The notes under the pieces: generated by a model
Told to the model about the DNA's origin: nothing
Database searches by the model: none
Seen by the model: only the letters and a program-made list of their open reading frames with translations
NCBI GenBank assembly: GCA_017654935.2
Contig: CM065682.1
Span: forward strand, 36,933,938-36,997,937
DNA from: Phymorhynchus buccinoides
Taxonomy: Eukaryota > Mollusca > Gastropoda > Neogastropoda > Raphitomidae
Reading direction: 5' to 3'
DNA: 64,000 bases
Position numbers and translations under genes: made by a program
Part shown: positions 33,526 to 45,700 of the stretch, in pieces
How positions within the stretch are numbered: the stretch's first letter is position 1
Layout: each line of letters starts with the position of its first letter

Positions 33526-33722
33526 ACTGTTTGAGTGTTTCTACCTACACCATGGCCACGAAAGGATACTTTGGAAAGATCAAGTACCCAGATGAGAGCT
33601 CTCATGCTCTTACTCAGCCTTTCAAATTAGCCACAGTATCAACTACTGTGCAAAATGGTAGACTGTATGTGGAAACTCGACTTAAGTGTAACCCAGATAG
33701 ACTTCACAGAAGTAATGAGTTG
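33526..33722 (+). CDS. USP37: USP37 exon 2, start codon and PH-like N-terminus
   Basis: Acceptor ttttttgcag. ATG at 33552 is the first in frame; MATKGYFGKIKYPDESSHAL begins the protein. 26 bases of 5' UTR precede it. Donor gtaagt at 33723, phase 0. Residues 1-57. Confidence 0.88.
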
Positions 33723-36700
33723 GTAAGTTAAACAATTTTTTTGTTTTTCTAATTTAGAAAATGAATTTTTAAAAACCAAATGATTGATATATATATGTAG
33801 CATAATGTTGCTTTAAACTAATTAAAGCACATTTAATAGAATACCAAGGGGGGTTGCGTACCCCTCAAAATGACGCAAGCATGACGTGATTTCTGTACTA
33901 TCTCTACGATTTCATGGGGGGGTACACACGCACCCAACCAGCGTGCAGACCTGTTAGTACTCTATAGATGTTTTTTGTGTGTTTCTTTTTCCATTCAGAT
34001 CAATGGAGCTGAGGTAAGCCTCAAGAGCACGCGACTTACGATAAAGCAAAAAACAGGACGAGAAAACTCATTCAACTGGGAATTTCATTTCATTGGTGAG
34101 ACGCTGAACATTACCCAGGGTCTTTTGAAAGAACTACAAAGTTGGTTGAAAGGTATGTTTTACTTTTAGGATTTATTTTGATTTTTCTAGTGTTACACAA
34201 GTTGTTCCTTTTTTTTTTCCATTGTTATTTCAAATCTTCATTTTATTGCCAGTAAGGAAAGGAATGTACAACCTCAGATCTGTTTTATGGAGGGAAAAAC
34301 CCATGTAAAACATGGTTATGATGATGTTAAAAAATATTTTAATTTTAACTCTTCTTTAAAAAAAAGAAAGAAAAGATTTGCTGTAAAGACAGGTATGGCA
34401 TTTTATTGGCAAGAAAATGACCACAGCAATGAAATTGAATCTTTTTGATTGTGTGTGTGTAAGTGCATGCATGTGTGTGCGCGGTTGTGTGTGTTTGTGT
34501 TTATCATATTCTACAGAGTTAACACATACTCAGTGTCTCAACTTTGCCATTTGTAGGCTCTCCTTTTTTCCATGGTTATGAATTGTATTCAGTCTCTCCC
34601 TTTTTTTTCTTCTTTATTTTTCTCTTTTTTGTTGTTGTTGTTGTGACTTTTCTACTCAGTTTTTCTTTCCTATTTTGCTACCTTCTTGTCGCCACACTGA
34701 AGACAGGCTTATGACCAGAAACGTTTGTCTTGTTTCCAATAAAAGGGACCTCAATCTACCAGCCTAGTGTTTTTTTGTAATTTAAGTGTACTTAATATAT
34801 TTTGATATATATTAGTATTACAATAAAACCTCCATATTAAGACCTTGCCTATTATTAATGCTCATTGTTGACTCAGTAGTCCGGATATGAAGGGCAAAAC
34901 AAATAAATTAGAAAAAAACCACCACTGAATTTATTTTGCCCTTCATATCCGAACTGCCGAGGTAGAGTGAGTGAGTGTCCACCTCCCTATTGATGAAATT
35001 CTGCTTAACGTCCCCCGGTCTGAAACCAGGCATGCTACTTTTCAGCGATTTCGCGGAATTCCGCCAAACCCGTTTTGAACTGCAGCGAAACTCAAAAATT
35101 TTCAGAGAAAAAAAAAATCGCGCCACGTTTCGCAGAACTCTTACTACGCGTGCAAGCAGTCGACTCGCGCCACGCTTCGCGGAACTCTTACTACGCGTGC
35201 AAGCAGTCGACTCGCGCCACGCTTCGCGGAACTCTTACTACGCGTGCAAGCAGTCGACTCGCTGCTTAAGCCCTCCGTTGCGCGCGCACCGGTTACCAAC
35301 TTCCTGCGACGCCATAACTAAATAGCACGGTCGACATTTGACTCGTATCGAGTGTTAAATTGCAAACTTTACACCACTTGTCTTTTCTTTACTTTTGTGT
35401 GGGGTGGGGGAGGGGGGAAAAACAACACATTTAGCACTAAACACTGTACTGTTCACAACCCTGAAAATATGGCTCAGAATGCACCAGATTGCACAGATTT
35501 TAGCCATTTGTTCAAAAATATTCCGGGGGGGCATGCCCCCGGACCCCCCTAGCTCGCGCGCCTGCTTCGCAGCCGCGCACTTGTGGCTTCGCCACTTCGA
35601 GGAACTTTCAGAGAAAATGAAATTTTGCCTGTAGCATGCCTGGAAACAGACGCATACGGGACATTAGTAGATATAAAAATTGTGGGAATTCCCACGATCC
35701 TGGAGGCAATGCCTGTAGGCAGTGCAACACCAGAAAAGTCCCAAATTTGTAACAATACAGATGTGTATGCCTGCGGAGACAAGGCACCTCCCTATTAACT
35801 CTTTCGTTCATGAGAACCGCTTTTGTGGTTGAATGGGAGTAACTGCAGATTCCTAGCTTTATAGAGCTCTCTATTTCCCTATTCCTGGGTTTCCAGAGAG
35901 ACTAAAACTGTATAAAGGGGTGTTATGTTATTGTGAATATGCGGCATGTTTTCAGCAGCCTGTTTCTCTTTCATAAACAATACTTGCCCCAGTAAGAAAA
36001 GGGAAAAAACCCTCATTGCATTGCAATTATAGAAGAGCAAGGTAATAACAGTCGCATCATGTTGCATGATATCACGAGCAAAAGAGGCCTGAAAGAATCA
36101 ACGGGATAAAATTTCTCAGCAGCTAAAGAGGGTCTCAGGAATGAACAGTTGTTGAAACTTCTCTAAATACAGAAGCCAAAGAGTTAAAGGCACAGGGAGT
36201 ATATGAAGGATTAGAGCCACATAGCCTCATTTTGCCTTCCTGCTCGCGTTTGCTGCTCTTTAGTTTATCCCTACCTTTTTCCCTGTTGCGTGAGGCGGCA
36301 AGTGTCTAACTAGCAAGATCTGATTGTTTGGATCGGCTGCTCTGCCTTTAAGACCCCTCCTTAGGTGGACTTTTTTTGCTATTTCAAGGTCTTAAAGTGA
36401 GGTTCCATTGATATATTTTTGTATGTTGGTTGCTTTGTTTTGTTTCATGTTTTTCTTTGTTATTTTGTTTTGTTTTCATCTTATGTACCTGTTCCTTGCT
36501 TTTATCAAATACATAGATTTGTGCAATGTTGTCATGGTTAAATTTAACATGGAAAAATTATAAATGGCATTTTAAGACCTTTCCAGTGAATGCTTTCATG
36601 AATGTCTTTGGAGCTAAATGGTGGTTAATCAGCTGAAATTATATCATTATGAAGCATCAATTTAGGGGAAGTAATACAACAATATAATGCATGCATAAAC

Positions 36701-39700
36701 CATGTCCATATATGTGTATGAATCAAAAGAGAAACAAACAGCCTCAAAGATTCCCTAATTCTGCCCTATCCCACGGGAAGTAGAAAAGCAGTCAGAACTT
36801 GATCTCAACAAATTCACTTTTTGTGGATCCTCCAGGATCTGCTCAGAGCATTGAATGATGGTTGGTTGATGGTTCATTCCATATGTGCTGTTTTGCAGTT
36901 GAGTGGACGTAAAACCTAACTTTCATTCATCTCAACAAATATAAAATAAATAGTTGCAATAAATGTGCACCATATAAGTTATACAAGACCTTCCTTTTTA
37001 AAGTAAATGTCACCCCTTCTTAGCTTATTCACATGCAAGTTTTAAGGCTGTCTTTCTTGTTTAATACATGTTCTGATTCAAAGTTTACTTATACTCAGTT
37101 ATGGTTATAAAGTGTCGCTTTTGTTCTCTTTGAAGAGCCTGGTAGCTTTAAGTGTGACTGTTTAAAGTGTTTTGCTTTGTAAGTTTGTTATTATGATTGC
37201 TTGTGATTACAGCTACAAGCAAGAGTCATCACATGGAAAACAAAGCTGAAGTAGGCAATAGAAAGAAGCCAGTCTCTTTCATCAATGGACTGCATGATAC
37301 TGATAGCAAGGCAAAGGTGAACCAAGATCACAGCAAGACTGATCACTCGCAAAGCAAAGCTGAAGTGGGACACAGAAAGAAGTTGGACTCCACACCCAGT
37401 GGCAGGCTGTCAGATAGAGATCCACAAACAAACCAAGAACTCATCAAGAGTCATCGCATGCAAAGCAAACCTGAAGTGGGGCATAGAAAGAAGTTGGACT
37501 CCACACCCAGAGGTAGGCTGTCAGATATCGAACCACAAACAAACCAAGAACTCAACAAGAGTCATCACACACTCAGCCAAGTGGAGGACAAAAAGAAGTT
37601 GTACTCTGCAGTTGTTAGTGAGGTGTCAAATAGTGTGCCAAAAGTGAACAAAGAACTTAGCAAGACTGCCAAGAGTTATCACACGCCCAGCAAAGCTGAA
37701 ATGGGGCGTAGAAGGAAGTTGGTCTTTGATGGGCTTGATGATCCATCGACAGAAGCAGACCGAGATCTCAGCAAGAGTCATGAAAGGTGCAGCAAAGGTG
37801 AAGTGGAGGGCAGCAAGCAGAGAGACGTGTTCAGCGATTGGCTTGATTCTGACGTGGCGTGGAAGGCTAACCAAGAATGTGCTCGAACGTATGCAGGAGT
37901 AAATGGGTTGAAAAGGAAAAAGGCGTCTGTAGAGAAACTGTCATGCCTGTCTCTACTAGACGGTGATTGTGTATCTTCCCCACAGAAAACAAGGTACTTT
38001 CATTTTTGTTTTTATGTGTGTTTTTTTGTTGTATATTATTAAGTTTCACAAGACAAACTGTACCGTATTTTTCGGACTATAAGGCGATACTTTTCCCCCA
38101 GACTCGAACCCCTGTGCCTTATAATGTGACTGATGAAATAGTAAGAAAATATAATAACAAAATCTGAAATCTGGGTAAAATTTGCGGGGTGCGTCTTATA
38201 GTTATGCAAAGGTGCGCCTTATACTAGTTATAGTCCGAAAAATATGGTAGTTGCCATATTTTTGTTTTGTCTTTTTTCCCCGTTTAAATGTGTTTGTTTT
38301 GGGGTGTTTTATTAAGTGTGGCCATGTTTAATAGTAATAATATTAATAGTGATAATAATAGTGATACATTTATATAGTGCACTCCTCCACCCAATGTGGA
38401 GCTCTATGCGCTTAACAAAAAACGAGAAGTTCAACAAACATATCACTCGCACACATGCAAATAGGCGTACACTCACACGCACACGCACACACACACACCA
38501 TTACCATCGCCATAAACACCACCACTCACCCCTCCCAAAACAATTCATTAGAAAAAAAAAAGATTCCTAATCAGTTTCTTCACTTGATGAATGTACACTG
38601 TCCATTGTGAATTGTGAATTGATAGATTAGCGTAATTGTTCTAGAAGCATTCTGAAGATACAGTATGTCTTTTTTTTTCAAAGAAGGATGATAAATATCA
38701 GTCGTATTGAAACAAAGATACACAGTAATTAATTTTCCAAGAAGGATTTAATTCGAGTCTGCTAGAGAATGATTTATTTAATTATTTGTTTATTTATTTC
38801 ATTTATTTTTAAATGAAAATTATTTCGTCTTGGGTTTTCTAAATTCAGCAAAGCTGAAGCGGGGCACAGAAAGACAACATATTCTGCATCCAAAGCTGGA
38901 CTGTCAGATACAGTGCCAAAGGCAAACCAAGAACTTGCTCGGGCGTCTCCAAGAACTAATGGGCTTCAAAGGAAAGAAGGGTCAGCAGAGGAGCCCCTGT
39001 GTGTGTCTCCAACAGACAGTGATTCAGAATCTCCACACTTCACAAGGTATTGAACCCTTTCAGTTTCACCGCCAATGTCGCATTTATGCACCACAATGGT
39101 TTGACACCCATGCCACTAAAAGGCATCAAGTCGGGGCCTGTTATTCCAAGACCCTTTTTTCTCAATTTTGGGAGGTAAGAATAGGCCTAATGCTATACAT
39201 GTGACAGAAGAATTCCCAATATTGTTGACAATATAAATGTACTATTACTTACAATTGTTTTCCTCTATCCAGTTAGGTTTAATGGTATTTGTTGGTTGAA
39301 ATATGGCTGGCGGCGAAAGGGTTAACAGTTTTGCTGCATCAGCATCAGCTATGTCAGTATGTGGCTAACGGATAAAGTTTTGTCGTTTCTTTTCAACAAC
39401 TCGGTTGCATTTAGTTTTAAATGAAATAATTATTCCTAATTAGTTTGTTTAATTGACCTTTGTGCACAGGCCTGGGATGATGAATGGACATATTTGTCGG
39501 GACTGATCTGAATCGATTTAATCTTCTTTTTTTTAAGGCGTGTGGCTTTCTTTGGAACAAATAAGACGACTTCCTAAACACTGTTCGAGATTGAAAATAA
39601 AAACTAAAATGGAGCATTACCCTTCTTGCTTTGAAAACCATACCTTACCGACAGTAACTGAATAAGGTGCTTTAGATTATAAGGTGCATCTCCAAACATT

Positions 39701-42700
39701 TTAACCCTTTCGCCGCCAATGTCGCATTTATGCACCACAATCGCTTAACACCCATGTCACTAAAAGGCATCAAATCAGGACCTGTTATCCAAAGACCCTA
39801 TTTTCTTAATTTTGGGAGGTAAGGATAGGCCTAATGTTATGCATGTCACAGAGGAATTCACAATATTGCACATAATTTTTTTTCTATACATAGTTAAGTT
39901 TAATGGTATATTTTGGCTGAAAAATGGCTGGCGGCGAAAGGGTTAAAAAAACCTGATTTTGTTATGATGGTTACTTCTGTATATTAGTCATAAGGCCCAG
40001 GAGTATTAGTCACACAAACATGTATCACCATGATTAGTCCGTCTTATGCTTTATATTTTCATTGACCCAGCTTTACTATTAGCACTAATAATTATTACCA
40101 TGGAACCTCCCTTATAAGACCTTCAAAAATCATCCAAAATGAGGTCTTATAAGGGAGGTAATTTTAATACTTACAAAGAAGGGCAATGTCTCAGAGAAGT
40201 AGGTCTTATGTGGGAGGGAGTCTTATAATGGAGGTTCCACTGCAAAAGTGCAATTGTTTGTCCTGTCAGTCAATTAACTTGGTATATAGCCCCTGGTAAT
40301 ATTGGTACAGGTCTTTGAACCTGAGCCTGCTGACATGAACATTTGAAGAAGTATTTAAAAAGCAAAACAAAAATGGTTGTTTGCAAACTTACTGCCATAT
40401 AAATGATATAGCAAGATTCTGATGGTGAATTGGTTTTGCAGAATGAAAGAAAACAAACACATGAATGTGGCGATCATAGAAGACTTAGAAGATGACTGCA
40501 AAGAAAATCAACACAGGTCTGAAACTTTATTATTAATAATAGTAAATTGTTTTATTTTACTGTTATGAAATAATTATTAGTGTTGTGAAAGGTTTTATTT
40601 GTTCGGTGTGTGTGGATGATTTGGCCTTTGTAATTTTCTTTTTAGAGGGGTTGGTTAGCTGGGTTTTTCTCTTATTATTTTGTCTGTATATATGCATGAT
40701 AGGATTGGATTGAAATGGCTCTTTTAATAAAAATTTTTTAATGCATATTAGGTAATGAGTTGTGGATATTAATCTTTTTTTTATATATACAGAAAATGTT
40801 TCAACATTATGTTTAGTTCAAATTACAAAGAACAGAAATGTTAGCAATCAAAACGCCTGTTTAATCTATCACTTGTTTGTAATTACTATAATTAATCTTA
40901 GTTTATCGGTGGGTCATTATTCACTTTTTATTGGTCAGATTTTCACTCATGTTAATGAAGAATCAGTGTGTCATTTTGACATCTGTAATTCGCGGACTAT
41001 AAGCCGCAACCTTTTTTTAACCCCACCCCCCTGCGGCTAGTACTGTGCCGCGGCCAAAACGTTACCGAAAGTGAAAGTAAACTCAACTCAATGGCATCCT
41101 TGGTTCTGACCTTTGATCTGTGGCCTGTTCACGGTGGATGACAAAAAAAACCACCTTTATTTCGGCATATATTTTCACAAAATGACGATCTGTTTCGTGG
41201 TCCTGACACTTTCGCTTTGGCAGTCAACACACCCGTGAACTTGAACGGAATCTGAGATCGTGCATCACCATTTTCCTGCGGCTTATGCGTTATTTTTTTA
41301 GATGTTTTTTTAATGTAGGGGGTGCAGCTTATAAAGTTATATTACAAAGCAGTCCGTGAATTGCGGTATTTTCTGTCAGGGGCTTTATACATTTTAGCAA
41401 CAAAACTGTATATTCCTATTCTTGTAATTATTGATGGAGACCTAAAAGTCTGTTATAGGTATCAATGTTTTTTGTGTTTTTGACACGTTTTGTCAGATTT
41501 AAATAGTGTGTGCAATCCTATTGATATATGATCTAATAGTAATACTATCAATAGTTTATGATAGATACAGAATTTGTAACACTTCTTGCTACCATGTTTG
41601 TGTGTGTGTGCGTGCGCGCACACCTGTGAGATATATTATATATATATATATGCGTAACGGATGTTTTGTGATTTATTTAATTGTTTCTTAATATTATTTA
41701 TTTATTATGTAAGCGCTTAGGGGTTTGTTTAAGACTGAGCGCGATAAATGCTGATTATTATTATAGATATAGAATTTTGAGAAACATCTTGGCCATGTTA
41801 GTCAGGTGCTGGTCTATTGTGTTTACTCAGTTTGTCATATTTTAGCTTGGCGATTCAAGTGTCTTTGTGTTCTTTTGACACATTTTTTAATTTTTGTAGT
41901 CATGTTGGAGTGTGTGGTTTTCTATCTGGCAGAGGTCCTGTCAACCAGAATGTGGAGCCACCAAGCCAATTCAACAGCAAACCCTTGCCTACCTTTCGCT
42001 TCTATGGGCAAGGCGCTCTGGAAAAACGCATCTTCACAGACCTGGACTCCAAGAATGGCATCTGTAAAGTCGTCAAGTCCAGGTAATGTGAAACAAATAA
42101 ATTATGATATTTTAATGTGAGGTGTCTTTGAGAAAGGTACGGCAGATAACCTAAGCAAAACGATTATATACATTGCAAATTTATTTAGTACATTAGTAGA
42201 GTTGGAGGGTTGTTTTTTTAGTTGGAAAGGGGGGGGGGGTGTCAGTGTGTCAATCTACATGCATTGACTTCTATGTGTTAAGCTACATTATTTTCTTTAC
42301 GAGCTGACAAATTAATGTGACGTATTTTGTATTGTCAGTGTTGTAATGATGTGTATCAGAGTTCATAATGTAGGCATGCCTTGCTTTGATGGGAAAAAAC
42401 TTTGGATTGGTTGTGAAGTTTCATTGAATGAAATGGTAATAAAGAGAATTCAAACAAAATGTTGTCATTTGTCTTTATTTTATGTATGTAGTGCTTGTAA
42501 GGCCAGAAACTAAGCAGGATCTATTTGGGTAAAACTAAGATTAAAAAAGATACTTAACAGAATACCAAAACACCAGAACTATAATTCCACTTCCAGTGTA
42601 ACATATTCATAATTTTTCAATTTTGCAGTAAAAACTGTTAGATTTTTGTTTTTAAAATAGCCTCCTGCTTACATGAAACATTTAAGATTTTGTTGGGTTT

Positions 42701-45700
42701 TAGACCAAACTGATTTTTGAACAAGTTACACAGTTTCTTATTTGAAAATTACTTCTGCTATTTTTTTTTTAATTGAGAGGCACCACACAGAAAAATGCAT
42801 TGGCAAATGTTGAGATTCTGTTATAAGCCATGATAAGATAAAGATACTTTTAAAGACCCAGTGACACACCACAATTAAGTCCCTTGTTTTTTTCTGGGTT
42901 GCTGTGACCCACAAACAAATTTCCCCATATTCAAATTGAAGCTGCTATTTAAACTGATGTGTCGGTTTCAATTTGGGGCCATTTATATGGGAGTCAGACT
43001 TGGTCAAAACAAGATTTCTTTCCAGTTATAAGAGGGAAAACTCGTGAAACCCGTGATTGTGACACGTGATCGAGTGGATCTTTAAAGATTCTATAATCAA
43101 TAATGACTTCCAAACATTTTCTGCTGATTGCTGTAATTTATTTTCACAAATGTGAAGTACGTTAAAGGATGATTCAAACTAGTAGGTAAAAGAAAAACTG
43201 AAAAACTTCTAATCTAAATATCTTCTTAGGATATTAGAGGTTACTTTCATAAAATTCCTTAAAGTTGGGATGCTTGCTTCATAATGATTTTACTGTCTGC
43301 CCATGCTAACAAGTGAGGATGATGGCAAAACAGGTTGTCTACTTTTTGTGGAAATAATATTGATAATTACAAGTATTTTTATTCCTCCTTCATTTGAACT
43401 GTTAGATGAAAACACTAAAATGCGTATATCAATGTGGAACTTTTCTGATTAGAAAATCTTAGTTGTCTTAGCTGCACTTTCTAAGCCATGACATTGGCTT
43501 TGGCACTCAGCAGAATAGTTTTGAAAGAACATGACCCTAAAACAAAGCAAAAGGGCTGCGAGCCTTTTGCAAGTGATAGACAACATTCTGCTATGGAGAG
43601 AAACCAACAGAGATAAACCGTACAAGAAATCTTGTTCTCGCGTTGTCATCAGAGAGAAATGGTCAAAGCCGGAGCTTGGAGTTAGAAGGTAATTATATAT
43701 AAAGAATAAGCTTTGTACACTGAGAAGAAAAGTATGTGTTGTGTGTGCGGGCATGTATGTGTGTGTGTGCAGGCACGTGTGTGCATGCTTGCATGGGTGT
43801 GTGCACTCATGTGATACTAGTTATTGCTAGGTACAACAGAACTTGAAAACTGGCTTAGGGCTAGATTGATCATTATTGTGTGAGTATGCAACATCAGAAA
43901 TATAGGGTGCTTTTTTCCAGCATACCCCTGACTTTGGGTTTTGGGAATACCTTAGTTAAAGTGTGGCTTCCAGTTTTTTGAATGCCCCAAAATGTGGCTT
44001 CCGGTTTTTGGAATGCCCCAAAATGTGGCTTCCGGTTTTTGGAATGCCCCAAAATGTGGCTTCTGGTTTTTGGAATGCTCCAATGAATGGCTTTTGGTTT
44101 TTGGAATGCCCCCAAATGTGGCTTCTAGTTTTTGGAATGCCCCAAGGTGTGGCTTCTGGTTTTTGGAATGCTACAAGGTGTGGCTTCCGGTTTATGGAGT
44201 ATTTTAGGGTGGGAAGAATTTCGTGTTGAGAGATTTGGGCAAGACATTGATTGCAGAGCTTGCAAGTGGAAAAAGCAGTGACTATAATTTTATTGCAAAG
44301 TTAGGCAAGTTATGACATCTTCGGGATGTAAATGTGTGTGTGTTTTTTACTCAGCAGAAAAAGATGGTGTCATACTGAAACAGTGAAATATGATTTTTAA
44401 AAAAATCTTTTTTTTCCATCACGAATTGCTGTTACTGTGTGTGTTGTGTTGTTATTTGCAGAGCACATCCTAAACAGAATAATGGCAGAAGGAACCTTTT
44501 GATGTCCATACCAGCGAAGCAGATCCGAAAAACACTTGCTAAATCCGGCAGTCCGCTGAAGAAACGACTCAAGAAAATGTCCTATGCAGGGTTTAAAAAA
44601 CCTTTTGAAAAGTTCAAAGCCAGAATCAACTCTTGGAGGAAAAGGTGGGTGACAGAAAAAGAAAACAGGAAGAAGAAAAAAAAAGACGCAAAGAAACTGC
44701 CAACCCAGCGCCACGCAAAAGTAATATTCTCCACATGTGTAGCTGTTCTCCAAGTGCATAACCGCTTCAGTTGGAACTGTCATAGGAGCACCTGGTCATG
44801 CATTAATTCCTGCGACATCTGTGGGATCCCATCCAACTGTATCTTTGTGATAAGCTTTGAACTGTCATAGGGGCACCTGGTCATGCAGTGATTCCTGCGA
44901 CATCTGTGGGATCCCATCCAACTGTATCTTTGTGATAAGTTTTGAACTGTCATAGGGGCACCTGGTCATGCAGTGATTCCTGCGACATCTGTGGGATCCC
45001 ATCCAACTGTATCTTTGTGATAAGTTTTGAATTGTAAGCACCAAAAAAATGCTCACGCTTTATTACATGGGCATATTATGTGCTTGGAGTTTTTGATGAT
45101 TGTTTAAATACTACTGCAAACTCCACTTATAAGAAAATTGAGGGGGCACATTTTTAAAAAATTTATATTTGAACATCGGATATAAGAAATTCTGGGCGAT
45201 TTAGTTAACGTATAACCGATATAAATTTATGAGAATGAGGAGATGAGTAGTAGAAAAGAGAAATGCACACGCACATTCCTTTAGCTTTGAAATCTGGGGT
45301 TTATTTCACAAATCAAATATATGTCAGAGAATCTTTCCTCCCCAATGGGGATACCGAGGGGTCTTTCAATACAAATAGTTCCCCACCATCTGGAAGTTCT
45401 GCGCTAGCAATTTCTTTTATCACTCTCTTTGACTGCCGTGTCCTCGTCTGGCTATCTTAGAATTTTCTATTGTAACTTTTTTACGCTTGTATGTTTGTGT
45501 GTGTGAGGAAGAAATAGAGCATTGCATGCATTATATGCAAGTATTGTATGTTATTTTCTAGTGAATTATTATTTGTTAGCCTTTAAGAAGTTTAACGTTT
45601 TTGTTCTCAGTGTAGAATGCATTGTCGCCATTGAGCTCATGTGAGAAAGAGTGCTTTATAAATTCACATAATAATTATTATTATAAAAAAAAATACTGAG

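Larger units (their letters stand above)
34999..35785 (+). repeat. Dispersed repeat family A, interrupted by a transposon
   Basis: Left part taacgtcccccggtctgaaac (34995-35026, read in parts) and right part gaaacagacgcatacggg to tgtaacaatacagatgtgta (35643-35765) are one repeat copy, split by the 35027-35642 element. Confidence 0.8.
34822..36410. mobile_element. Composite element bounded by pogo-like inverted ends
   Basis: Left caataaaacctccatattaa then gaccttg; right caaggtcttaaag then tgaggttccattg. About 20 of 26 positions pair. Everything between is other repeats (34878-34951, 34999-35785, 35027-35642, 35799-36183). Ends resemble 40098-40242. TA duplication not clear. Confidence 0.45.

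Noticed and set aside
43894..44229. Open frames with repeated FWNAPKCG- or GAFQKP-like units
   Set aside because: 31-bp tandem repeat read through; unit length is not a multiple of three and both strands are open by chance.
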